A stretch of DNA of 64,000 nt from JAMXLG01 sp963765935 (GCA_963765935.1 CAVXXX010000001.1:1550001-1614000); one strand, 5' to 3'; positions 1-8,585 are shown, counted from the stretch's first letter. A program made the numbers and translations. Notes: generated by a model from the sequence alone, not told the origin.

Positions 1-598
1 GCGGAAGTTCGCGGAGCAGCAACACCGCAATGACCGCAGCCGGAATCAAAAGAAACGCAACTCCGGGAAGGCCGAATGCGAGAATCAACGGCGCGGCGAG
101 AACCGGTCCGAGCGCGAATCCTAAATAGCCGCCGACCGTAAACGTGCTCATGCCCGATGCGCGCTTGCGACCGGCGAAATAATTCGAAAAGCGCGAGCTC
201 TCCGGATGAAAGGCTGCAACGCCAATGCCGGAGATCACGGCACCGGCCAGCATGAGCGGTAGCGTCGGGGCGATGCCAATGAGGGCCGTGCCGCCGGTCG
301 CCAGAAGGACCGCCGCCGGAATCACCCACGTGGTTGACTTCTTATCCGAGATATAGCCGAAGAGCGGCTGAACGATCGAACCAAAGAGGTTTGCCGCGAG
401 CGTGAGGGTCGCCGCCAGCGCTAGGCTGAGGCCGCGATGCGTCACGAGCCACGGGATCATGGCGGGCAACACGCCTTGATTGACGTCGTTGATCAAGTGG
501 GCAGCGGTGAGGAGCAAAAGGCCGGAACGGTCCGCCTTCTCCGCGGGGGCGACCCCTTCGGCTTCGCTCAATGCAGGGTCGGTACCGGTAACCGCCAT
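1..598 (-). CDS. MFS transporter, fosmidomycin-resistance (Fsr) type, N-terminal part
   Basis: Inner-membrane drug/metabolite exporter of the major facilitator superfamily. The reading frame starts at an ATG whose complement is at 596-598 and runs off the window start, so only the first 199 codons are seen. After a ~30-residue polar N-terminus come several hydrophobic helices. The first carries HLINDVNQGVLPAMIPWLV, typical of Fsr-like transporters, and an MFS loop-like GYISDKK lies between helices 2 and 3. The gene is divergent from the LysR-family gene at 672, so it is a plausible target of that regulator. The substrate cannot be told from sequence; fosmidomycin resistance is only the family label. 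Confidence 0.8.
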   Translation of the reverse strand, partial: MAVTGTDPALSEAEGVAPAEKADRSGLLLLTAAHLINDVNQGVLPAMIPWLVTHRGLSLALAATLTLAANLFGSIVQPLFGYISDKKSTTWVIPAAVLLATGGTALIGIAPTLPLMLAGAVISGIGVAAFHPESSRFSNYFAGRKRASGMSTFTVGGYLGFALGPVLAAPLILAFGLPGVAFLLIPAAVIAVLLLRELP

Positions 599-631
599 GG
601 CCCGATCATCGCATGGTGTTCTTCATAAGTC

Positions 632-641
632 CAATATATTG
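632..641. promoter_or_regulatory. candidate LysR-type operator in divergent intergenic region
   Basis: The 73-bp AT-rich gap between the divergent MFS and LysR genes holds a perfect 10-bp palindrome, CAATATATTG, followed by another AT-rich block reaching the LysR start. LysR regulators usually bind an imperfect dyad between themselves and a divergent target. The assignment is positional inference; no binding data. Confidence 0.35.
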
Positions 642-671
642 TTCGACTCGATTTGATAAGATATCCCTATA

Positions 672-1565
672 ATGGAACTCCGACAGCTGCGCTACACCCT
701 TGCCGTCGCTCACAGACTCAGCTTCACGCAAGCTGCGGCGACGCTCTCCGTCGCGCAGCCGGCCCTTTCGCAGCAAATCGCGGGGCTAGAGCGCGAGCTG
801 GGAGTACGGCTCTTCGACCGCACGAACCGGCGGGTCGCACTGACCGATGCCGGCCGCGCCTTCATCCGCCGGGCCGAGCGGATCCTCGCCGATATCGATC
901 GGACCGTCGAAGAGATGACCGCGTACGCAGGGGGATTACGCGGCCGGGTGGTCGTCGGAACGTATCAGTCCTTTGCGGAGTACACGCTGCCGAAGCTCCT
1001 CGGACGTTTTCACGCCCGGTACCCTGGAATCGAAATCGCACTCCGCGAGGGCATGGCGGACGATCTTCTTGCCAGTCTCGAAGCCGGCGCCGTCGATGTC
1101 TTCATCGGGCACATCGCGGAGACGCGCTATGCCGGCGATTCGCAATTCCGGGCGGAGCCGTTGTATGACGACGAACTGGTGATTGCCGTCGGCGGCTCCC
1201 ATCGGCTCGCATCGCGCAGCACCGTCCGCATGGACCAATTGCGCGACGAACCGTTCGTCGTTTTCCGTCCCGGCTCGTCGGTTACAGCGCGGCTCATGGC
1301 CGAAGCACGCAAGGCGCAATTCGAACCGCGTGTCGTATTCGAGAGCGTCGATTCGCTGACGATCCGTTCGCTCGTTGCCGAAGGACTGGGCGTTGCGCTG
1401 TATCCGCGAATGCTCGGTAACATGCCCGGTCCGAACGTTTCCCTTCTTTCCGTTCTCCCCGAACGATTGATCCGAAACGTTTCCCTCGTCACTCGCAATG
1501 CGCCGTACGCGCCGTCTGCCGAAACGTTCATCGACTTCATCCGCGATGCAATGGAGCACGCATGA
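672..1565 (+). CDS. LysR-family transcriptional regulator
   Basis: A 297-aa DNA-binding regulator. Residues 1-60 form the standard LysR winged helix-turn-helix (MELRQLRYTLAVAHRLSFTQ, then AAATLSVAQPALSQQIAGLE, LGVRLFDRTNR). The rest is a periplasmic-binding-protein-like effector domain with the usual segment FIGHIAETRY and a VAEGLGVALYPRM stretch near residue 240. It starts at the ATG matching the family N-terminus. It overlaps the downstream uracil-DNA glycosylase by 4 bp, so the two are probably co-transcribed. The divergent MFS gene is the most likely regulated partner. The inducer is unknown. Confidence 0.92.
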   Translation: MELRQLRYTLAVAHRLSFTQAAATLSVAQPALSQQIAGLERELGVRLFDRTNRRVALTDAGRAFIRRAERILADIDRTVEEMTAYAGGLRGRVVVGTYQSFAEYTLPKLLGRFHARYPGIEIALREGMADDLLASLEAGAVDVFIGHIAETRYAGDSQFRAEPLYDDELVIAVGGSHRLASRSTVRMDQLRDEPFVVFRPGSSVTARLMAEARKAQFEPRVVFESVDSLTIRSLVAEGLGVALYPRMLGNMPGPNVSLLSVLPERLIRNVSLVTRNAPYAPSAETFIDFIRDAMEHA

Positions 1566-2278
1566 GTAAGGCTCGTACGCTCGAACGAATCGAACGCAGC
1601 GTCATAAGCTGCACGCGTTGTCCGGAACTACGCGCATACTGCGCAGAAGTTGCACGCGCGAAAAAACGCGCGCATGCGGACGAGACGTATTGGGGAAAAC
1701 CTGTTCCGGCGTTCGGTGATCCGGACTCGCGCGTGATGATCGTCGGCCTCGCGCCCGGTGCGCACGGCAGCAATCGCACCGGACGGCCGTTTACCGGCGA
1801 CGCCTCCGGTGATTTTCTCTATCCGGCGCTCTATCGCGCAGGTTTCGCGTCGCAACCCGAAGCAACGCGCCGCGACGATGGCTTGGTCTTGCACGACTGC
1901 ATCATCACCGCTGCCGGACGTTGCGCGCCGCCGAAAAACAAACCGACGCCCGAAGAGCTGCGCAATTGCTTCCCGTATTTGCTGGAAGAATTTGATGCGT
2001 TACCGCGTTTGCGAGTGATGATCGGACTCGGCTCGATCGGCTTCGACGCGATCATCAAGCTGCTACGCGAACGAGGATTCACACTGGATCCACAGCGGCC
2101 GAAGTTCGCGCACGGTGCAGAAGTCGTAGCGACAAAGGGAATGCGGCGCGTGGTTGCGCTAGCGTCGTATCATCCGAGCCGCCAAAACACCAACACCGGC
2201 GTGCTCACCGTTTCGATGTTCGAGTCGATCTTCAGACGCGCTCGCGTCATCCTGGCGAAGGAGACGGCGACGGCATAA
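1562..2278 (+). CDS. Family 5 uracil-DNA glycosylase (UDGb type)
   Basis: DNA-repair glycosylase that removes uracil (and in this family often hypoxanthine) from DNA. At 238 aa it has the family's size. The active-site motif GLAPGAHGSNRTG lies at 62-74, where family 5 has Ala in place of the catalytic polar residue of other UDGs. The second motif ASYHPSRQNT lies at 201-210. Four cysteines (C17, C20, C121 in GRCAPP, C136) fit the 4Fe-4S cluster ligands of this family. The ATGA overlap with the LysR gene suggests translational coupling. Its 3' end overlaps the convergent lipoprotein gene by 32 bp. Confidence 0.92.
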   Translation: MSKARTLERIERSVISCTRCPELRAYCAEVARAKKRAHADETYWGKPVPAFGDPDSRVMIVGLAPGAHGSNRTGRPFTGDASGDFLYPALYRAGFASQPEATRRDDGLVLHDCIITAAGRCAPPKNKPTPEELRNCFPYLLEEFDALPRLRVMIGLGSIGFDAIIKLLRERGFTLDPQRPKFAHGAEVVATKGMRRVVALASYHPSRQNTNTGVLTVSMFESIFRRARVILAKETATA

Positions 2279-2627
2279 CCGGCCGTCCGCACAAATCCGT
2301 TATTTGCGTTAATCCGAGTTTATATTGGCGCGTTTGCGTTCGCGGGTCCGGATGCGGATCGCCGAAGATTTTGCGTGCGTCTTGATACGCGCGCGCACGC
2401 GCTTCGTCATCGGGTGCGCTGAGAATCAGAATTTGCGAGGCCGTCGCGTCGACGTTTGCCTGCACGAATAGTTCGGAGCCGTCGAGTACGAGGCGGCGCT
2501 CTTCGCAAGAACGCAACGGCATCGGCGAGCCGCCCGGCGAGGGCGATGCGGAGCCTTCAGTCGAGTGCGACGCATTGCACGCGCACAGCGCGAGCAACGC
2601 TACTGAAAGGAGAGGGTTCTTCCGCAC
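2247..2627 (-). CDS. small predicted lipoprotein with conserved Cys pair
   Basis: A 126-aa exported protein of unknown function. It has a charged N-terminus, a hydrophobic core (LLSVALLAL) and a lipobox LCAC giving Cys16-17, then a Ser/Pro-rich linker and a compact domain beginning SCEERR and ending DLCGRP, with a Pro-Ser tail. The two domain cysteines and the spacing around them match the protein encoded immediately upstream on the same strand (2600-2971), so the pair looks like diverged tandem paralogues. Start overlaps that gene's stop by 28 bp; its 3' end overlaps the convergent uracil-DNA glycosylase. Confidence 0.7.
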   Translation of the reverse strand: MRKNPLLSVALLALCACNASHSTEGSASPSPGGSPMPLRSCEERRLVLDGSELFVQANVDATASQILILSAPDDEARARAYQDARKIFGDPHPDPRTQTRQYKLGLTQITDLCGRPVMPSPSPSPG

Positions 2628-2971
2628 GAGTCGACCGCTTTATCGGGCACCATCATCCCACCGGAACCCGGCTTGAACGACACGATGTGCATCGGCGGCG
2701 CATCAACGCCCGCCGGACCATAATGCTGCTCGAGACTGATGCGAAAATCGTTGGCCTCTTCCATGTTCTCTTGCGAGTCGAGCATGAGGTAGCGCTGAAC
2801 GGTACCGTTCTTCGCAAAGAGGACCTTGATTTGGATGCCCTTTTCGTTCTTGACGAGCTGCTCTCCGCATGACGGCCCGGCGCTAACGGCGAGCGACGGC
2901 GCCGCAGCCGCCAAGACGGCCGCGAGCGCCAACGGCGCAGCGAAAAGAAGGGTGACGAGTCGAACTCTCAC
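2600..2971 (-). CDS. small secreted protein with conserved Cys pair
   Basis: A 123-aa exported protein of unknown function. I chose the GTG at 2971: it follows the corrected aspS stop by 7 bp and gives a clean signal peptide (VRVRLVTLLFAAPLALAAVL, ending near AVSAGPS). A longer in-frame start exists but lies inside aspS and adds a sequence without signal-peptide character. The mature domain runs from GPSCGEQ to DSCGRTL, and the two cysteines probably form a disulfide. The layout SCxE... ...DxCGR is shared with the downstream lipoprotein (2247-2627). Confidence 0.7.
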   Translation of the reverse strand: MRVRLVTLLFAAPLALAAVLAAAAPSLAVSAGPSCGEQLVKNEKGIQIKVLFAKNGTVQRYLMLDSQENMEEANDFRISLEQHYGPAGVDAPPMHIVSFKPGSGGMMVPDKAVDSCGRTLSFQ

Positions 2972-2978
2972 GCTCGTA

Positions 2979-4749
2979 TTATCGGCCGTCGGCCTCCTGG
3001 GGAGCGGTACTCTTAAGGTAAAGATCGCGCAAGAGCTGCTCGGGAACGCGCGAGGGGGCATCCATCATGACGTCGCGCGCGGACTGGTTCTTCGGGAAGG
3101 CGATGACCTCGCGCAAATGGTTCTCGCCGGCCGCGAGCATGACGATACGGTCGACGCCGAGCGCCATGCCGCCGTGCGGAGGAGCTCCGTACTCGAGCGC
3201 CTTGACGAAGAAGCCGAACTGGTCCTCGATCTGCTCGGGCGGTCATACCAAGCATCTCGAAGATCGCGCGCTGTTCCTCGGGCTTGTGAATGCGGATCGA
3301 ACCCGACCCCAGTTCGTAGCCATTGAGCACCATGTCATAGTGCTGCGCGCGCATCTTGAGCGGGTCGGTGTGCAAATACTGCCACTGGCCTTCTCCCGGT
3401 GATGTAAAGGGATGGTGCGCGGGGAACGCCTTGCCGGTCTCTTCGTCGACCTCCAAATACGGAAAATCGAGCACCCAGCAGAACGAAAATTGCCGCGGAT
3501 CGCGCAAGCCGCAGCGATCGCCGACGACGTTACGCATTTTGCCCGCGACGCTCAGTGCGATCGTGCGCGCATCGGCAAAGAGCAGAATCGCATCGCCGGT
3601 TTCGCTCTGCGTTGCGGTACGCAGCTTCGCCACGTGTTCGTCGCTGATAAACTTCTGCGCGGATGACTTCACGCCGTCCGCGCCGAGCGCGACCCAGACC
3701 ATACCTTTTGCGCCGAGCGTCTTCGCTTCTTCGGTTAGTGCGTCGAAATCACGACGCGAAAGCGATGCGCCGCCCGGATAGCGCAACGCGACGATCGCAC
3801 CGTGCATATCGATGACCGACTTGAACACCACGAAATCGGTGCCGGCGAACACGTCGTTCACTTGCGCGAGCTCGAGTCCGAATCGCAAGTCCGGCTTGTC
3901 GATGCCGAAGCGGTTCATCGCTTCGTCATACGTTAAGCGCGGAAACGGCGTAAGTGGGACGTCGAGCACCTCTTTCCAGACACGGCGCATGCACGACTCC
4001 ATGGTGTCGATGACATCCTCTTGCGTGCTAAAGGACATCTCGACGTCGAGTTGCGTGAACTCCGGCTGACGATCGGCACGTTGATCCTCATCGCGCATGC
4101 ACCGCGCGATCTGCATGTACTTGCCGAAGCCCGCAATCATGCAGATTTGCTTGAGCAGCTGCGGCGACTGCGGCAATGCATAAAACTCGCCCGGATAGAG
4201 ACGCGATGGCACGAGATAGTCGCGCGCGCCTTCCGGCGTGCTCTTGATCAACATCGGCGTTTCGATTTCAATGAAGCCGCGCTCGTCAAAAAAGTCGCGC
4301 ATCGTCTTGACGATCTTGTGCCGCAGGCGAATGTTGTGCTGCATGCGCGGCCGGCGCAAATCGAGGTAGCGATACTCCAAACGCAAATCGACGTCCACGT
4401 CGCTATCGATGTTGATCTGGAACGGCGGGACTTGCGAGCGGTTGATAACCTCGAGCGAATCAACGCCGACTTCAACATCGCCCGTTGCAAGCGTGGGATT
4501 CTCCGTGCCTGCCGGGCGTTTGCGTACGGTACCCGTCACGCGGATGACGTCTTCGTTGCGCAGATGCTCCGCATCTTTGAAGCTCGGATGCTGCGGATCG
4601 AAGACGATTTGCGTTACGCCGTCGCGGTCGCGCAGGTCGACGAAAATCAAGCCGCCGTGATCGCGGCGGCGGTTGACCCAACCGTTGAGTTCAACGATCG
4701 CTCCGGCATCGCTCGCGCGCAGTGCTCCAGGTGAGAATCGGGTGATCAC
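2979..4749 (-). CDS. aspS: aspartyl-tRNA synthetase (one-base frameshift near 3238)
   Basis: Class II synthetase charging tRNA-Asp. The N-terminal OB-fold (GWVNRRRDHGGLIFVDLRDR, 23-42), bacterial catalytic core (YALPQSPQ, RCMRDEDQRADRQPEF) and GAD insertion are intact to about residue 500. The frame then breaks: codons before the run GGG at 3237-3239 read in one frame, and the C-terminal end (HGGMALGVDRIVML, AFPKNQSARDVMMDAPS) continues in another, to a stop at 2979. Removing one G restores a normal ~589-aa enzyme. Because the gene is essential, a sequencing or assembly error is most likely. His31 in the RRDHGG motif is the residue associated with non-discriminating AspRS. ATG at 4749 overlaps the upstream glycosyltransferase by 4 bp. 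Confidence 0.93.
3237..3239 (-). other. apparent +1 frameshift in aspS (GGG run)
   Basis: Conserved C-terminal AspRS sequence switches reading frame at this three-G run (plus strand). Deleting one base joins both parts in frame. Likely sequence error. Confidence 0.8.
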
Positions 4750-5663
4750 GTCGGCTCCTTTAGCCTGTCCTGAGCTTGTCGAAGGGCAGTTTTGATTCCG
4801 GACACGTAGTAGTACTGTTGGACGATATCGCGCGCAAACTTCGATTTCTCGGCGCGCGCATCAAAAAATCCGAGCAGCGCGGGCATATTCGTCAGCATCG
4901 AATGCAACCCGAGCGAAACAGGTGTCATGCCGAGGTTGAGCTGCACGTTAAAATCCGGATGTTTGCGATAGAAGCGCACGGTCGATCGCCCCGCAAGTTT
5001 CATCTTCTCTTTTTGGTCGTGATGCGGTACGTCTTGGCAATGATAGTTGACGGCATTCGGTTCGTAGAGAATCGTGATGCCGGCTTGCTGCAGGCGGTAG
5101 CCGAGCTCTAAATCCTCGTGACCGTATCCCGTGAAGTCTTCATCGAATTTTCCGACGCGCAGCAGATCCTCGCGACGCACCGATGCATTTCCGGTAAGAA
5201 AATAGAGCCACGGCAACGTCTTGCGCGCCGGCTTGTGCAAAAAGCCGCGCTCCTGGGGATGGTCGCGTTTGAATGCGTAGTCGTCGAGGTCTTTGACTTG
5301 CACTTCCAAGCCGACGACCGCAATAGCTTTGCGCCCGCGATGGTGGCTCAGATGGCGCGAAAGTAGATCCGGCGACGTGAGAATATCCGAATCGTTGAAG
5401 AGCACGATCTCGCCTTGCGCAGCATCGATTCCGGCATTGCGCGCCATCGCGCGCCCGGTGTACGAGCCCGGCAGGTGACGGATGTTCGGATGCTCGGCAT
5501 GTATGCCGGCAAGATACTCCGCCGTGCCGTCCGTCGAATTCGAATCGCATACGAGCACCTCGAAATCGTCCGCCGGCAAATCTTGCGCGAGCAGCGTGGG
5601 AATGACGTGTGCGAGCGTGTCCAACCGGTTGTAGGTCGGAACGACGACGGATATTTCAGGCAT
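4746..5663 (-). CDS. glycosyltransferase family 2
   Basis: A 305-aa GT-A-fold glycosyltransferase, cytosolic or membrane-peripheral, probably adding a sugar to the surface glycan made by this cluster. The N-terminal nucleotide-sugar site is VVVPTYNRLDT (6-16), the metal-binding acidic motif is FNDSD (89-93), and the acceptor-side motif GHEDLELGYR lies at 181-190. The last ~12 residues (ALRQAQDRLKEPT) are encoded by the dispersed palindromic repeat at 4768-4788, so the original C-terminus has been replaced or extended by repeat sequence. It overlaps the GT9 gene upstream and aspS downstream by 4-8 bp, in one operon. Donor and acceptor unknown. Confidence 0.88.
   Translation of the reverse strand: MPEISVVVPTYNRLDTLAHVIPTLLAQDLPADDFEVLVCDSNSTDGTAEYLAGIHAEHPNIRHLPGSYTGRAMARNAGIDAAQGEIVLFNDSDILTSPDLLSRHLSHHRGRKAIAVVGLEVQVKDLDDYAFKRDHPQERGFLHKPARKTLPWLYFLTGNASVRREDLLRVGKFDEDFTGYGHEDLELGYRLQQAGITILYEPNAVNYHCQDVPHHDQKEKMKLAGRSTVRFYRKHPDFNVQLNLGMTPVSLGLHSMLTNMPALLGFFDARAEKSKFARDIVQQYYYVSGIKTALRQAQDRLKEPT
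4768..4788. repeat. dispersed palindromic repeat copy, encodes the GT2 C-terminus
   Basis: Contains CCTGAGCTTGTCGAAGGG, one arm of the window-wide repeat. It sits inside the 3' end of the GT2 gene and translates as LRQAQDRL. Confidence 0.8.
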
Positions 5664-6645
5664 TGGTTGTATTTGCGGTCAATCGTTCGACGCCGTGAAC
5701 GATTCTTGCGCGAAAGTGCGTAAGCGATTTCTCGTCGGCGAACTCCGGTTTGCGAACCAGCACGCTCGGCACGCGATACGGCGCCCATTCTTGCGAGTTC
5801 AACCGGAAGTAGCGATGTTCGAAAGCGACTAGCGTGGGCCTGCGCATCGCGCTTGCGACATGAGTCGCACCGGTATCGACGGTTACGACGCAGCGCGCGC
5901 GCTCGAACAATGCCGCCCATGTGTAGAACGGCAGGCTGTGCGCGACGGTGAAGCCACGCGCTTCGAACATTTGTGCGTACAGTTCCGACTCTTCCGGGCA
6001 TGAGATGACGAGCGGACCGTGCCGCTCGCGTAACTCTTCGGCAAGCGCAAGCGTGCTCTCGGCCGTACTGCCCGTCATAAACCAGCGCGCGCCGAGATGC
6101 AGCACGAGCGGATTCTCCGGCAGGTGGCCGAGCGCGGCGCGATCGGTGTCGCGCACGTTCAACCGAAGATCGGAGCGCCGCTCGCGAGCATCAACAAGCG
6201 CGACGAGGTCAAGCAACTGATTCACTTCGTGCGGGACGACGAGCGACGGATTCCGTTCGCACAAATCCGGATCGGCGACGCTAACCGCCACCCGATTGAG
6301 ATAGAGTCGCGCCGTGAGACGCGCGATCCAGCGGCGTTGATAGGTATAGCCGGCCCGAATCGGCGCTCGCGTTGCACCCACGATTTGCAGATCGATGCTG
6401 CGCGGTGCCAGCGCGATTGCGATATCGTAATTGCGAAAGCCGGAGCCGAACGGTCGCGCCTTGATCTCGCGCGGAAGGTCGACGAGTTCGTCCACGTCGG
6501 TGTTGCGCTCCATGACCACGCGGTTATACGGGCTCGTGACCATCGTGATGCGCGCGTTGGGAAACGACGCGCGCACTGTTGCAATCGCAGGCGTGGAAAG
6601 GATCAAGTCGCCGATGCGATCGGTACGCGAAAGCAGAATCTTCAA
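5656..6645 (-). CDS. glycosyltransferase family 9 (heptosyltransferase-like)
   Basis: A 329-aa GT-B-fold enzyme of the ADP-heptose transferase family. The N-terminus MKILLSRTDRIGDLILSTPA is the diagnostic GT9 opening, and the donor-binding region near the C-terminus reads TVDTGATHVASAMRRPTLVAF (first 20 residues are the conserved part). Central segments such as NPLVLHLGARW start the second Rossmann domain. Its place among hldA, hldC and gmhA makes ADP-heptose the natural donor, though the exact linkage is unknown. Overlaps both neighbouring GT2 genes by 4-8 bp. Confidence 0.88.
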   Translation of the reverse strand: MKILLSRTDRIGDLILSTPAIATVRASFPNARITMVTSPYNRVVMERNTDVDELVDLPREIKARPFGSGFRNYDIAIALAPRSIDLQIVGATRAPIRAGYTYQRRWIARLTARLYLNRVAVSVADPDLCERNPSLVVPHEVNQLLDLVALVDARERRSDLRLNVRDTDRAALGHLPENPLVLHLGARWFMTGSTAESTLALAEELRERHGPLVISCPEESELYAQMFEARGFTVAHSLPFYTWAALFERARCVVTVDTGATHVASAMRRPTLVAFEHRYFRLNSQEWAPYRVPSVLVRKPEFADEKSLTHFRARIVHGVERLTANTTNA

Positions 6646-7538
6646 CGTCGCAGCGCGTCTTCCAGTTCTTCGTAGTACGCGTTGCGCGCGAGCGCACGGG
6701 CGGCGCGCAACTCGCCGTTGCTGAGTACCCGCTCCTCAGAGCGATCGACGGTTTCCACATGAAATCCTCGAGCTTTTTCGATGCCTCGAATCCACTTGTT
6801 CAACCCGCGTTGTACGGCATTATTTCCGGTTGCGAGGGACGTGCGCCAATGCGGGTGCAGCTTCGCGAGCTGAACGGCTGTACGCGCCTGCGCGCGAGCT
6901 TGACGAACCATTTTTTCAACGTCGCCGGTGCGCGGACGCGGCTTCCAATGGTACACGAGCGCCTTTGGATTAAACACGGCTTTGACGCCGCCGAAGCGTA
7001 AACGCAGCCCGACATCGATATCTTCCCAGCCGTACTCGGAAAACGATTCGTTGAATCCGCCGATCGCGCGAATCGTCACGAGCGGTACGGAAACGTTGGT
7101 CGTCCAGAAGAAGTTACCACTATAATTGCGCAGCTTCCACACCGGCGGCGGAAGATCGTCGAAACTCTCCACGTTGATGGCGCCGCCCCGCACGATCGCT
7201 TTCGGATGCACGTCATGCGAGCGCAAATGCTCTTCAACGAAATTCGGCAGCGGCAGCACATCATCGTCGATGAAGATGATCCGCTCGCCGCTCGCGCGCG
7301 CAATGCCGGCGTTTCGGCCTTTGGCAAGACCGGAGTTCGGTTGGTTGACGACGACGAACCGGCATGACGCGCGCATCTCGGCGCGCGCGATGACGTCGGG
7401 CGTCGAATCCGTCGATCCGTCGTTGACGAGCACGACTTCGTACGCATCAGCGGGCACGTTTTGTTCGAAGCATGCATCGAGCACCCGCTCCAACAGATGG
7501 GCCCGGTTATACGTACAGAGTTGAATCGTCGCGCGCAT
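6642..7538 (-). CDS. glycosyltransferase family 2
   Basis: A 298-aa GT2 enzyme. Nucleotide-sugar binding starts at residue 1 (IQLCTYNRAHLLERVL, 5-20), VLVNDGSTDSTP at 37-48, the DDD metal site at 91-93 (FIDDDVLPLPNF), and the YGWEDIDVGLRL acceptor motif near residue 170. The C-terminal third is basic and may contact the membrane. Related to, but clearly distinct from, the GT2 proteins at 4746 and 8582. The gene is separated by 24 bp from the upstream GT9 and overlaps the downstream GT9 by 4 bp. Donor and acceptor unknown. Confidence 0.88.
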   Translation of the reverse strand: MRATIQLCTYNRAHLLERVLDACFEQNVPADAYEVVLVNDGSTDSTPDVIARAEMRASCRFVVVNQPNSGLAKGRNAGIARASGERIIFIDDDVLPLPNFVEEHLRSHDVHPKAIVRGGAINVESFDDLPPPVWKLRNYSGNFFWTTNVSVPLVTIRAIGGFNESFSEYGWEDIDVGLRLRFGGVKAVFNPKALVYHWKPRPRTGDVEKMVRQARAQARTAVQLAKLHPHWRTSLATGNNAVQRGLNKWIRGIEKARGFHVETVDRSEERVLSNGELRAARALARNAYYEELEDALRR

Positions 7539-7562
7539 GGCAGGAGCCCGGTTCGACCGATG

Positions 7563-8585
7563 TTACTCGATCAACTCCTCCACGGCTGCAACAACGCGGC
7601 GCGCGTCCAGATTCGCGATGCAGGCATAATCACGACAGCGTTCCTTGGTATCCCCGCCGTGACACGGAAACGCCGGGCGCACCGTCGCGGTCCGTTCGCC
7701 GAGCGGTCCCCAGCGATCCGGAAAATCGGACTGGAACGGAAAGATGCCGACGGTACGCGCCCCTACCGCCGCGGCGACATGCATCGTCCCCGTCGTAATC
7801 CCGACGAACGAACGCGCGCCTTGCGCAAGCGCTCCAAACGCACCAATTCCCAAACGCCCGCTGATATCCACGATGCGACGCGCCCCGGTGTCATCCTGAG
7901 CTTGTCGAAGGATCGCCTCGTTGATCTGCTTGTCGGAATCCGCTCCCGTGAGCAACACCGGCATCGCAAACTTCTCATACAACGCACGCGCAATAGAAGC
8001 CCATCCCCGCGTCGGCCAAATCCCGCGCTTCGATGCAATCGCATTCGTTGGATGCAGAATAATATACTCGCCCTTCGACAAGCTCAGGGTGACACGAAGG
8101 TCATCGGCTTGCGCGACATCGGTTTCCGTTGGTACAAAGCGCGGATGCGTGTCGCAGGTGTCGCAGCCAATTGCGCGCGCGTAATCGAGCAAGATGTCCG
8201 CCCACGAACTCGTGACGTCGCCACGTTCGCTTCGTACGGCAACGCGTTTGGTAAACCGGCCGGAATACAACCGGCGTGCTTGGCCGACGCGCACCGGAAT
8301 GCGCGCAAGTTGGGGGATACGCGCGGTACGCGGCGTGGCCCACGTCACGATGCACGCGTCGTAATCCCGTTCGCGCAGCGAGGCCGCAAGCTTCTTCTCA
8401 TCGCCGCCGTCGTCGACGAGCACCTCGTCGAGATCTGGTACGCGTTCGAGCGTGCTCCGGTGTCCCGGCAACGTCAGGGCATCGACGCCGGTGAATCGCA
8501 TGCGTAAAGCGCGCGCAACGACGCTTGCAACCAGCGAATCACCGATACCGCCGCCCGCACAGTACAGCAGCGCCCGTGATGTCAC
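7563..8585 (-). CDS. glycosyltransferase family 9 with two in-frame repeat insertions
   Basis: A 340-aa GT9/heptosyltransferase-like protein. It opens with an alternative Rossmann start (LLYCAGGGIGDSLVASVVAR, 6-25) and keeps the C-terminal donor loop SFVGITTGTMHVAAAVGART. Two copies of the dispersed palindromic repeat lie in frame: one at 8071-8095, read as VTLSLSKGE just before a YIILHPTNA strand, and one at 7889-7913, read as ILRQAQDDTG before a strand leading into the donor domain. Both fall between predicted secondary-structure elements, so the enzyme may tolerate them. Stop is 24 bp from the next gene; start overlaps the GT2 upstream by 4 bp. Confidence 0.85.
   Translation of the reverse strand: MTSRALLYCAGGGIGDSLVASVVARALRMRFTGVDALTLPGHRSTLERVPDLDEVLVDDGGDEKKLAASLRERDYDACIVTWATPRTARIPQLARIPVRVGQARRLYSGRFTKRVAVRSERGDVTSSWADILLDYARAIGCDTCDTHPRFVPTETDVAQADDLRVTLSLSKGEYIILHPTNAIASKRGIWPTRGWASIARALYEKFAMPVLLTGADSDKQINEAILRQAQDDTGARRIVDISGRLGIGAFGALAQGARSFVGITTGTMHVAAAVGARTVGIFPFQSDFPDRWGPLGERTATVRPAFPCHGGDTKERCRDYACIANLDARRVVAAVEELIE
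7889..7913. repeat. dispersed palindromic repeat inside GT9 gene
   Basis: TGTCATCCTGAGCTTGTCGA followed by AGGAT; inserted in frame in the coding strand and read as LRQAQDD. Confidence 0.85.
8071..8095. repeat. dispersed palindromic repeat inside GT9 gene, opposite orientation
   Basis: CCCTTCGACAAGCTCAGGGT followed by GACAC; the inverse orientation of the copy at 7889. Read on the coding strand as VTLSLSKG. Confidence 0.85.
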
